16,265 nt of DNA from Candidatus Sulfotelmatobacter sp. (lineage in GTDB: Bacteria; Acidobacteriota; Terriglobia; Terriglobales; Acidobacteriaceae). Both the position numbers and the translations under genes were made by a program. The notes beneath the pieces are model-generated. The model made no database searches. It was not told the origin of the DNA and worked only from the letters and a program-made list of their open reading frames with translations. Each line of letters opens with the position of its first letter. Within the stretch, counting starts at the first letter, position 1. The DNA lies in NCBI GenBank assembly GCA_030044775.1, contig JASICF010000228.1, positions 1-16,265 on the forward strand, read 5' to 3'. Below, one piece after another: positions 7,244 through 14,168 of this stretch.

Positions 7244-8107
7244 ATGGTGAAGGAACGCGCGACGAAGCTGGCCGGGATCGGTGTGATCGTGGCAAGTACC
7301 CTGGTGGCCCAGACCCGGGCGGAGTATCACTTCGCGGTGGGGCCGAAAGCCGGAGTATCAGTATCGAATCCCTACGGATCGATTTCCGTGAAACCTTCTC
7401 CGGATAACCGGGTGGTGGTGAACGCCGTGTTGCACTCCGACAAGGTTGAGGTGGACCGGAACCAGACCGGCAACCGGGTCGATATTCAATCGCATTTGCT
7501 GGCGGGCGCGGACGCCAGCTCGGGGCGCGTGGACTATGAGGTACAAGTTCCACCCGATGCCAGCGTGACCCTGCATTGCAGCGACGGAACCTTGCATGCC
7601 GAGAGACTTCACGGCGACGTGAGCCTGGAGGGCGCCGCCGCGGCAGTCGACGTACACGATATCTCGGACGCTCATGTACACGTGAAGACGATGAATGGTG
7701 CGGTTACACTGTCGAATATCCAGAACGGGCATGTGGAAGTAGATTCGCTCAGCGGCGACGTTTCGTTGAATGGGGTTACAGGTCCTCTGGTTCAAGTGGT
7801 TTCGACGAGCGGGCGAATCAACTACGTCGGCGACTTCGGCAATAGCGGTGAATACCGCCTCACCAGCCATAGTGGAGACATCGATGCCAGCATTCCGGAG
7901 TGGACCTCGGCGGATGTGAGCGCGCGTTCGGTGCGCGGCGAAGTACACGATGACGTGCCGCTGCAACCGAAGGCTCACACCTGGTTTCCGCTGGATAAGG
8001 GGCGTGCCTTTGCAGGTACCGTGGGACGCGTAGCACTTTCCTCGACGGTAATTCTGCGAACCTTCAGTGGTAAAATCCACCTCAGCAAACGCTCCGAAAA
8101 GCAATAA
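7244..8107 (+). CDS. Secreted beta-repeat protein, DUF4097-like
   Basis: A 287-residue exported protein of unknown biochemical role. A signal peptide covers about 1-26 (KER n-region, hydrophobic core LAGIGVIVASTLVA, cleavage after TRA). The mature part is a run of short beta-strand repeats with recurring [ST]-x-[SNR]-G-[x]-[VI] turns: TMNGAV (149-154), SLSGDV (168-173), STSGRI (187-192), SHSGDI (208-213), SVRGEV (229-234) and TFSGKI (273-278). These would stack into a beta-helix-like solenoid, as in the DUF4097/DUF4098 (adhesin-like) families. No catalytic residue stands out, and Cys112 is the only cysteine. In many bacteria such proteins accompany sigma/anti-sigma pairs and are thought to take part in envelope sensing; that role here is inference. 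The gap to the anti-sigma gene is 77 nt. Confidence 0.78.
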   Translation: MVKERATKLAGIGVIVASTLVAQTRAEYHFAVGPKAGVSVSNPYGSISVKPSPDNRVVVNAVLHSDKVEVDRNQTGNRVDIQSHLLAGADASSGRVDYEVQVPPDASVTLHCSDGTLHAERLHGDVSLEGAAAAVDVHDISDAHVHVKTMNGAVTLSNIQNGHVEVDSLSGDVSLNGVTGPLVQVVSTSGRINYVGDFGNSGEYRLTSHSGDIDASIPEWTSADVSARSVRGEVHDDVPLQPKAHTWFPLDKGRAFAGTVGRVALSSTVILRTFSGKIHLSKRSEKQ

Positions 8108-8130
8108 CTAAAGCCAAGAGCAAAACCGAT

Positions 8131-8808
8131 TTGCGCAAGCGGGCAAGAAGTCGCGCCGGCAGCGGCGTGCCTGCGACACGGGACCGGCAACGCAAACCAG
8201 AGGCGATCTTTCTTCTGGGCTTCATGGGCGCGGGCAAGAGCAGCGTGGGGCCTTCCCTGGCCCTGCAACTTGGCTGGGCTTTCGAAGACCTGGACGAGCG
8301 AATCGAACGAAGAGAGCAGCGCAGGATTCACGAGATTTTTCGAGATTCCGGGGAGTCCGTGTTTCGCGCCGCCGAGCGCGCCGCGCTCGAGGAATTGCTG
8401 AGCGAAGTGCGCGCAGGGGCGCGGAGAGTGGTAGCCCTTGGCGGCGGGGCATTTGTCCAAAACGAAAACGCGCGATTAATTCGAGACGCAGGCTTGGCAA
8501 CGGTTTTTCTTGACGCCAGCGTCGACGAGTTGTGGCGGCGCTGCCGGGAGCAGGCGGCCCGGGAGGGCGTTGAGCGTCCGCTGCTGAGCGATCTTTCGGA
8601 GTTTCGCGTCCTGTATGAGAACCGGCGGCCACACTATGCACGAGCACGATTCTGCCATGCGACAGACGGAAAAACTGTCGCCGAAATTGTGAAGGAATTA
8701 GCGGAGAAGATAGGGATGCCGTCCGGGAAGTCGTCTTCGATCCGGTCAAAGGCGACCGTTGCGACACAGGGAACTCCAAAGGGGCGCGAGCGAGGAGGAA
8801 AGAATTGA
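8131..8808 (+). CDS. aroK: Shikimate kinase with basic terminal extensions
   Basis: Phosphorylates shikimate at the 3-hydroxyl with ATP in the aromatic amino acid pathway. The core holds the Walker A GFMGAGKSS (30-38), shikimate-binding Asp in EDLDERIE (52-59), Arg79 in GESVFRAAER, the GGG loop (104-106), the lid Arg149 in ERPLL, and an Arg in ENRRPHY (163-169). All key residues are present. About 22 Arg/Lys-rich residues precede the core, and about 28 basic, Ser/Gly-rich residues follow it; the family usually starts a few residues before Walker A and ends near 170-175. TTG 8131 is the first available start; GTG 8167 would shorten the basic lead and neither has a good SD. It lies 23 nt after the DUF4097 gene, and its stop overlaps the next start. 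Confidence 0.88.
   Translation: MRKRARSRAGSGVPATRDRQRKPEAIFLLGFMGAGKSSVGPSLALQLGWAFEDLDERIERREQRRIHEIFRDSGESVFRAAERAALEELLSEVRAGARRVVALGGGAFVQNENARLIRDAGLATVFLDASVDELWRRCREQAAREGVERPLLSDLSEFRVLYENRRPHYARARFCHATDGKTVAEIVKELAEKIGMPSGKSSSIRSKATVATQGTPKGRERGGKN
8793..8798 (+). promoter_or_regulatory. Strong SD for a TTG start
   Basis: AGGAGG, a full anti-16S match, lies 6 nt before TTG 8805 and inside the end of the shikimate kinase gene. It establishes the TTG as the start of the secreted protein and sets a 4-nt TTGA overlap with the kinase stop. Confidence 0.75.
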
Positions 8809-9545
8809 TCTCGATTTCCAGGGTGGGATGGGGAGCGGTTGTGGTTCTGGCTTGCGTGTCGATGGCGGGGGCGGGCGACAAGAAAGAGAAATCCAAGCCA
8901 TCCTCCAACCAGGTCGATGCGGGGTCGTTCGGCGTTTTCGTGCGAGGTCAACGGGTGGTGACGGAGAAGTTCAGCGTCGAGCAGGAAAACGGAATCAGCG
9001 TTGTGAAATCGAGGCTGGAGGACACGGCAGGCTCGGTAAGCCAGAAGTCGACTCTGCAGATCACCGGTTCGGGCGAGTTGATCCGTTACGAATGGAGCGA
9101 TAGCACAAGCTCGCTGATCGTTGTTCCCAATAACGACTTTTTGCTGGAAAAAATGACGCCTTCCCCTGGGGCAAAGCCGGCGGAACGGCCATTTCTGATG
9201 CCCAGCACATCTGCGATTCTGGACAATAATTTTTTTATTCATCGGCAGGTTCTGGCGTGGCGCTATCTTGCAACTAACTGCCAGAACGACGCCAGCGGCC
9301 TGAAGTGCCAGGAGGGACCACTGGAATTCGGAGTGCTAGTGCCGCAAGACCGGACATCGCTGCGAGTGCGGATTCAATTGATCGGACGAGAGAAAGTCAC
9401 GATTCGCGGAGCGGAGCGCGAGTTGGTGCGGTTGAACCTGATGGGCGAGGAATTCTCCTGGGCTTTGTGGGTCGATGAGAAAGATCATTTCAAGTTGATG
9501 CGGGTGGAGATTCCGGACGCCAATACCGAAGTAATCCGGGACTAG
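8805..9545 (+). CDS. Secreted protein of unknown function
   Basis: I do not recognise this 246-residue protein. TTG 8805 has a perfect SD and begins a signal peptide (Arg6, core VVVLACVSM, AGA cleavage site after Ala23); a lipoprotein reading at Cys17 is less likely because Leu occupies the -2 position. The mature protein starts with a Lys-rich stretch (DKKEKSK), then a beta-rich domain with alternating strands: GVFVRGQRVVTEKFSVEQ (44-61), a central region with two cysteines (NCQNDASGLKC, near 158-168) that could form a disulfide, and a C-terminal LWVDEKDHFKLMRVEI. The pattern of a two-part barrel-like fold recalls periplasmic DUF3108/LolA-like proteins, but this is only a resemblance. It overlaps aroK by 4 nt, while AI-2E follows after 49 nt, so it is probably cotranscribed with both. 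Confidence 0.75.
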   Translation: MISISRVGWGAVVVLACVSMAGAGDKKEKSKPSSNQVDAGSFGVFVRGQRVVTEKFSVEQENGISVVKSRLEDTAGSVSQKSTLQITGSGELIRYEWSDSTSSLIVVPNNDFLLEKMTPSPGAKPAERPFLMPSTSAILDNNFFIHRQVLAWRYLATNCQNDASGLKCQEGPLEFGVLVPQDRTSLRVRIQLIGREKVTIRGAERELVRLNLMGEEFSWALWVDEKDHFKLMRVEIPDANTEVIRD

Positions 9546-9594
9546 CGATAGTTCGGCAAATGCGAGACACTGGCAGCAGGCTTGGGGGCTGATC

Positions 9595-10677
9595 ATGCCG
9601 GTCACGGATGCACGCACGGCACGGGTGTTGATTACGGTGCTTCTGTTCGCGCTGGGGCTGGGCTTTCTTTACGTGGCCCGGGTTACGCTGATTGCCTTCC
9701 TGTTTGCTATTTTCTTTGCCTACCTGATGAGCCCGCTGGTTTTCTCCCTGGAAAAACTTCTGCATGGACGCGGCCGCGCCATTGCCGTGATCTACCTGCT
9801 GCTTTTGGGACTGCTGGTGCTGCTATTTGTTTCAACGGGACCGAAGATTGACCGCGAGGGTGCGCACCTGGTGCAGTCACTGCCCGCGGTAGCAGATTTG
9901 AGTTCAGGACAGATTGCGCAACGGCTGGGCGAGCAGCAAGGATGGAATTCCAGAATTGTCGACCTGCTGCAAGGTTACCTCTCCAACCACAGCCGGGAAA
10001 TCAGCAGGCTGGCCAAGAACGTTGGGCTGTGGGTGGCGGATATCGCCAAGCAAGCCTGGCTGCTGGTGGTGGTGCCGCTGTTGTCGGTTTTCTTTTTGAG
10101 CGATGGGCGGCAGTTCGGCGAAGTGCTGCTCGGGCTGGCGCAATCGCGGCCGCAGCGCGAGTTTCTGCAAGGAGTGCTCAGCGATCTGAACCAGATGCTG
10201 GCGCATTTCATCCGCGCCCAACTGATATTGGCGACGCTGACTTTCGCAATCTATTCCTCGGCGCTCGGAATCATGCGCATGCCCTACGCGCTGGTGTTGG
10301 GCAGCCTGGGGGGCCTGCTGGAATTTATACCGGTGCTGGGACCGCTAGCCGCGGCTGTGACGATTCTGGTGGTAGCGGTGCTGACAGGATTTTCGCACTG
10401 GATCATACTGCTGATTTTTCTGGGCGCATGGCGGATCATTCAGGATTACGTGAACAGCCCGAGAATCATGGGCCACAGCGTGGAGCTGCATCCGCTGGCG
10501 GCAATTTTCGGGGTGATGGCAGGTGGAGAGATTGCGGGGATTCTTGGGATTTTTCTTTCGATTCCGGTGATGGCGAGCCTGCGAATCGTATTCCGGCGCT
10601 GGCGGCTGTACGCCGAAAAGAAAAAATTCGGGCCGCTGAACGAGTATGTGCTCGACCCTCATTTGCGGCAAAAATAG
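9595..10677 (+). CDS. AI-2E/PerM-family membrane transporter
   Basis: A 360-residue integral inner-membrane protein of the AI-2E_transport family. TM helices lie at about 10-28, 31-50 and 62-81, then a soluble region to ~150, TM at about 153-169 and 205-226, and a C-terminal bundle from ~231 to 333. Family hallmarks are LLEFIPVLGP (241-250), DYVNSPRIMGHSVELHPL (284-301) and the Gly-rich GVMAGGEIAGILGIF (306-320). Members export varied substrates (autoinducer-2, Na+/H+, other small molecules), so the substrate here is undetermined. ATG 9595 has a GGGGG run 6 nt upstream as SD. It ends the aroK-secreted protein group; a 214-nt intergenic stretch follows. Confidence 0.9.
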   Translation: MPVTDARTARVLITVLLFALGLGFLYVARVTLIAFLFAIFFAYLMSPLVFSLEKLLHGRGRAIAVIYLLLLGLLVLLFVSTGPKIDREGAHLVQSLPAVADLSSGQIAQRLGEQQGWNSRIVDLLQGYLSNHSREISRLAKNVGLWVADIAKQAWLLVVVPLLSVFFLSDGRQFGEVLLGLAQSRPQREFLQGVLSDLNQMLAHFIRAQLILATLTFAIYSSALGIMRMPYALVLGSLGGLLEFIPVLGPLAAAVTILVVAVLTGFSHWIILLIFLGAWRIIQDYVNSPRIMGHSVELHPLAAIFGVMAGGEIAGILGIFLSIPVMASLRIVFRRWRLYAEKKKFGPLNEYVLDPHLRQK

Positions 10678-10733
10678 GTTCGGCGAGTTCCCTGCCCTCG
10701 ATCATTCGTCAGCGCTCAAAAATTTTTCTTGAT

Positions 10734-10782
10734 CCTTTCGGGTTTGCATCTCCGGCCCTGAAGATTCCTCGCCCTTTCGGGT
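10734..10782 (+). repeat. Two copies of CCTTTCGGGT upstream of asd
   Basis: The decamer CCTTTCGGGT occurs at 10734-10743 and 10773-10782, 39 nt apart start to start. The second copy has an extra C in front, allowing a tiny CCC-TTTC-GGG hairpin. It could be chance or a regulatory site pair; nothing else in the 10678-10891 intergenic region is recognisable except the -10 below. Confidence 0.3.
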
Positions 10783-10874
10783 AGATGCGCGGGCTTTGGA
10801 GCGACGCCGACTGGATGCGGAGAAACTCAAGCTGAACGGGGCGAGGCGGCTCAAGAAGGCCGAAATACTTGTTG

Positions 10875-10880
10875 TAAAAT
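10875..10880 (+). promoter_or_regulatory. Candidate -10 of the asd-dap operon
   Basis: TAAAAT (5 of 6 of TATAAT) ends 11 nt before the asd ATG. Transcription would begin near 10887, giving a leader of only ~5 nt, with no room for an SD. No -35 is visible at 16-18 nt. Confidence 0.35.
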
Positions 10881-10891
10881 CAAATATTCCT

Positions 10892-11959
10892 ATGAGCAAC
10901 AAGCTTCCTGTCGGAATCCTGGGCGCTACGGGTGTAGTCGGGCAGCGGTTCATTCAAATGCTCGAGAACCATGCCTGGTTCGAAGTGGCGTGGCTGGCGG
11001 CATCGGACCGCTCGGAAGGCAAGACCTATGCGGAAGCGGTCCGGTGGCGGTTGAAGAGGGCGATTCCGGCGAATGCGGCCGGAATGAAAGTTTCGCCGGC
11101 GGGACCGGAGGGCGCGCCGAAGATTATTTTCGCGGCGCTCGATGCTTCGATCGCTGCCGAACTCGAGCCACGCTTTGCCGAGGCAGGGTGCGCCGTGGTT
11201 TCGAATTCCAGCGCGCTGCGCATGAAGGGAGATGTGCCGCTGGTAATTCCTGAAGTCAACTCTGGGCATATCAAGCTGATTGATACACAGCCGTGGCGGA
11301 AGAAGTCTGGCGGGTACGTGGTGACGAATCCGAATTGTTCGGCGATCGGCCTGGTGCTGGCGCTGGCGCCTTTGCACCAGCGCTTTGGTCTTGAAACGGT
11401 GATGGCCGTGACCATGCAGGCAGTGAGCGGCGCGGGATACCCGGGAGTGGCATCGCTGGATATTCTGGGTAATGTGATTCCGTACATCCGCAATGAAGAA
11501 GAAAAGATGGAGGAAGAGACGCTGAAGCTGCTGGGGCAGGTGAACGGAACGAAGATTGTGCCAGCCGGTTTTGCGATGAGCGCGCAATGCAATCGCGTGG
11601 CCGTGGAGGATGGGCACACGGAATCGGTTTCAGTGCGGCTGAAGAGAAAGGCAAAAGCAGAAGAAATTATTGCGGCGTGGAATGAATATCGAAGCGAACC
11701 GCAGGAATTGAAATTGCCCAGCGCGCCCGAGCGGCCGGTGGTGTATCTGGAAGCGAACGACCGTCCACAGCCTCGCTTCGATGTGGATACGGGAGCGGGG
11801 ATGACGACGGTGGTGGGCCGGCTGCGGCCGTGTGGCGTGCTGGATTGGAAGTTCACCGTGCTCTCTCACAATACGATTCGCGGAGCGGCCGGAGCAGCCT
11901 TGCTCAATGCGGAGTTGCTGAAAGCCAAAGGCTATCTCAACCCGGACGTCGGGAAATGA
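10892..11959 (+). CDS. asd: Aspartate-semialdehyde dehydrogenase, archaeal/fungal-type
   Basis: Reduces aspartyl phosphate to aspartate semialdehyde with NADPH, the branch point to lysine/diaminopimelate, threonine and methionine. The 355-residue protein starts with the nucleotide-binding GILGATGVVGQRF (8-20). Catalytic Cys149 is in NPNCSAIGLVLA, and His242 in GHTESVSV is the acid/base residue. The AVSGAGYPGV (177-186) and GMTTVVGRLR (303-312) blocks are typical of the archaeal/fungal subclass, not the E. coli GGNCT type. ATG 10892 is chosen because MSNKLPVGILGATG fits the family; the in-frame TTG at 10796 would add 32 non-conserved residues. There is no SD, and the start is close to a -10 element. 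lysC follows after 61 nt. Confidence 0.95.
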   Translation: MSNKLPVGILGATGVVGQRFIQMLENHAWFEVAWLAASDRSEGKTYAEAVRWRLKRAIPANAAGMKVSPAGPEGAPKIIFAALDASIAAELEPRFAEAGCAVVSNSSALRMKGDVPLVIPEVNSGHIKLIDTQPWRKKSGGYVVTNPNCSAIGLVLALAPLHQRFGLETVMAVTMQAVSGAGYPGVASLDILGNVIPYIRNEEEKMEEETLKLLGQVNGTKIVPAGFAMSAQCNRVAVEDGHTESVSVRLKRKAKAEEIIAAWNEYRSEPQELKLPSAPERPVVYLEANDRPQPRFDVDTGAGMTTVVGRLRPCGVLDWKFTVLSHNTIRGAAGAALLNAELLKAKGYLNPDVGK

Positions 11960-12020
11960 AATCCGCGCCCAGAGCCAAATCTGAGCCGCACTTGCGCGAT
12001 CCCGCCGGAAAGTTACGCCG

Positions 12021-13394
12021 ATGATCGTGATGAAATTTGGCGGCACGTCGGTGGAAGATGCGCGAGCCATCGAGCGGGTGGCGGCCATTGTAAAAGGCCG
12101 TTTGCCGCAGCGCCCTCTGGTCGTAGTTAGCGCGATGGCGAAGGTGACGGATACGCTGCTTACCATGGCACGGGCAGCGGGGGCAGGCGAGCGCAAAACC
12201 GCGCTTAAGCTTTGCCGCTCGCTGCAGGAAAGGCACTACAACACCGCCAGCGAACTGCTCGGGACGGCGCTGTTTACCGAGTTCCACTCCGAGCTGGGCA
12301 GCGATTTCGAAAGCCTCGACGAACTGTTGCGGGGGATTTCCGCAGTGGGCGAGTTGACGCCGCGGACCACTGACCACGTTGCGGCTTTCGGAGAAATGCT
12401 TTCGAGCAAAATTGTTGCCGCGGCATTTTCGGCCCTCGGAATGGCAGGCGCGCACGTGGATGCACGCGAAATTCTGGTCACCGACAGCAACTACACGCAA
12501 GCGGCTCCGCAACAGGAAGAGACCGATCAGCGGCTGCAGAGCAAGGTGAGGCCCTTGCTCGAGGCAGACAAGGTTCCGGTGATGGGCGGCTTCATTGGGG
12601 CTAACCGCACTGGAGTTACAACCACGATCGGACGGGGCGGCTCGGATTATTCCGCGGCGCTTGCCGGCGCGGGGCTGGGCGCGGAGCGCATCGAAATCTG
12701 GACCGACGTCGATGGAATTCTGACGACGGACCCTCGCACTTGCCCGGATGCGAGAAGGATCAAGGTGATCAGCTTCGATGAAGCGGCGGAACTGGCGTAT
12801 TTCGGGGCGAAGGTACTGCACCCTGCCACGGTCTTGCCGGCCATCCAAAAGAATATCCCGGTGTATGTGCTGAACTCGCGGAATCCTTCGTGCGAGGGCA
12901 CAAAGATTACCACGCGCGCGCCGCAAGGCAAAAATGTTTTCAAGGCAATTGCGGTGAAGAAACGAATCACAATTGTGGATGTGGCGGCGCCGCGGATGCT
13001 TTTGGCGCACGGGTTCTTGCGCGCAATCTTCGAGGCCTTCGACCGGCATAAAGTATCGGTGGATGTGGTTTCGACTTCCGAAGTGAGCGTTTCGCTGACC
13101 GTCGATTCAAACAATGCGATACCGGCGCTGGCAGCCGATCTGGCGAAGATGGCGGATGTAAAGTATGAAGGCCGGAAAGCCATTGTGTGCCTGGTTGGCG
13201 AGAACTTGCGCGAGACGCCGGGAATCGCGGCGTTGGTATTTCGTGAACTTGCGGACAAAAAGATTCGAATGATTTCGCAGGGGGCTTCCGAGATTAACCT
13301 GACGTTTGTGATCGAAGAAGACGAAGTGCAGGATGTGATACAGCGGTTGCACAGCAAATTTTTTGCAGAGTTGGATTCGGAGGTGTTCGCGTAG
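12021..13394 (+). CDS. lysC: Aspartate kinase with ACT regulatory domains
   Basis: Phosphorylates aspartate to start diaminopimelate/lysine synthesis in the cytoplasm. The 457-residue monofunctional enzyme has the amino acid kinase domain with KFGGTSV (5-11), TTIGRGGSDYSAA (201-213) and EIWTDVDGILTTDPR (225-239), then two ACT domains (about 315-383 and 388-450). The segment HGFLRAIFEAF...SVDVVSTSEVSVSLTVD (330-362) matches the allosteric region of the lysine-sensitive E. coli LysC, so lysine inhibition is likely; this is inference from the motif. It lacks a fused homoserine dehydrogenase. ATG 12021 follows a modest GGAAAG SD (12007-12012); ATG 12030, three codons later, is an alternative. dapB starts 42 nt after its stop. 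Confidence 0.95.
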   Translation: MIVMKFGGTSVEDARAIERVAAIVKGRLPQRPLVVVSAMAKVTDTLLTMARAAGAGERKTALKLCRSLQERHYNTASELLGTALFTEFHSELGSDFESLDELLRGISAVGELTPRTTDHVAAFGEMLSSKIVAAAFSALGMAGAHVDAREILVTDSNYTQAAPQQEETDQRLQSKVRPLLEADKVPVMGGFIGANRTGVTTTIGRGGSDYSAALAGAGLGAERIEIWTDVDGILTTDPRTCPDARRIKVISFDEAAELAYFGAKVLHPATVLPAIQKNIPVYVLNSRNPSCEGTKITTRAPQGKNVFKAIAVKKRITIVDVAAPRMLLAHGFLRAIFEAFDRHKVSVDVVSTSEVSVSLTVDSNNAIPALAADLAKMADVKYEGRKAIVCLVGENLRETPGIAALVFRELADKKIRMISQGASEINLTFVIEEDEVQDVIQRLHSKFFAELDSEVFA

Positions 13395-13436
13395 CCGCAA
13401 AGCCGGGCGGCGCGAATTGCGACAACGAGTTGGGCG

Positions 13437-14123
13437 ATGAATCTATTAATTCTTGGGCGGGGAAAAACAGGAACGCTGGTAGCAGAAGTGGCGCGCGAGC
13501 GGCGACATCAGGTCCAGGTTGCGGGCGCGGCCGACAATCGCGCGCACGCAGCTTTGACGGCAGACAAGCTGGCGGGGGTCGCGGTGGTGATGGACTTTAC
13601 CGCACCATCGTGTGTGATGGGAAACATCGAAGCGTGCATGCGCGCAGGCAAAAGCATGGTTGTCGGAACAACCGGATGGTACGAAGAAATCGAGCGTGTG
13701 CGGAAGACGGTGGAAGAGAGCGGCACAGGGTTTCTTTACAGCCCAAATTTTTCGATTGGCGTGAATCTGTTTCTCGAAGTGGCTCGAGTCGCGGGGTCTG
13801 CGCTGCAGCACAACTACTCGGGCCAGATCTTCGAGCGCCATCACGCGAGCAAGCAGGATGCGCCGTCGGGAACCGCAATGGCGATTCAGCGGATCATGCA
13901 GGAAGCGGCCGACAAGGGCGAGGAGCTGGAGATTACCTCGTTCCGCGAAGGCGATGTCGTGGGCATGCATGAGGTGGTGCTGGAATCGGCCGCCGACCGG
14001 ATCTATCTCTGCCATGATGCCAAGTCGCGGCGTGGTTTTGCCGAGGGCGCGGTACGCGCGGCAGAGTGGCTAGTGGGCAAGAAAGGATTCTTCGAGTTCA
14101 AGGACGTGTGGCGAGAGGTGTAG
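13437..14123 (+). CDS. dapB: 4-hydroxy-tetrahydrodipicolinate reductase
   Basis: Reduces the DapA product to tetrahydrodipicolinate with NAD(P)H. At 228 residues it is a short DapB (E. coli has 273; Thermotoga-like forms are also near 220), lacking part of the N-terminal nucleotide domain loops. The Rossmann glycine motif is GRGKTG (7-12), DFTAP (53-57) and GTTGW (77-81) follow, and the active-site segment has His135-His136, Lys139 and DAPSGTA (141-147). SPNFSIGVN (102-110) is the family signature. The C-terminal half carries the substrate domain and dimer strands. ATG 13437 has only a weak GAG/GGG upstream. The gene lies between lysC and dapA with gaps of 42 and 45 nt, consistent with one operon. 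Confidence 0.93.
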   Translation: MNLLILGRGKTGTLVAEVARERRHQVQVAGAADNRAHAALTADKLAGVAVVMDFTAPSCVMGNIEACMRAGKSMVVGTTGWYEEIERVRKTVEESGTGFLYSPNFSIGVNLFLEVARVAGSALQHNYSGQIFERHHASKQDAPSGTAMAIQRIMQEAADKGEELEITSFREGDVVGMHEVVLESAADRIYLCHDAKSRRGFAEGAVRAAEWLVGKKGFFEFKDVWREV

Positions 14124-14133
14124 CCGAGCGCGG

Positions 14134-14162
14134 TTTGCAGTGAAGGCAGATCGCGCTATCTT
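14134..14162 (+). promoter_or_regulatory. Candidate promoter of dapA, possibly leaderless
   Basis: TTTGCA (14134-14139) and TATCTT (14157-14162) each match 4 of 6 consensus bases with a 17-nt spacer. The predicted start (7 nt after the -10) falls on the A of ATG 14169, and no SD lies between, so a leaderless dapA mRNA is possible. Confidence 0.38.
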
Positions 14163-14168
14163 ATTACC

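Noticed and set aside
10711..10730. AAAAATTTTT after the AI-2E gene as a terminator
   Set aside because: No GC-rich stem; it is a simple A/T palindrome and would not make an intrinsic terminator.
9942..10784. 280-codon + frame inside the AI-2E gene
   Set aside because: Ala/Gly/Arg-rich out-of-frame translation; the AI-2E frame has clear TM helices and family motifs.
10796..10891. N-terminal extension of asd from TTG 10796
   Set aside because: The added residues are Lys/Arg-rich, unconserved in the family, and the likely -10 TAAAAT lies inside the stretch.
10678..10891. Lysine riboswitch upstream of asd
   Set aside because: The intergenic stretch is short, no L-box-like conserved helices are visible, and the likely transcription start is only a few nt before the ATG.
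11937..13049. Long minus-strand open frame opposite lysC
   Set aside because: Shadow of lysC: Arg/His/Cys-rich with no domain, while lysC is complete in sense.
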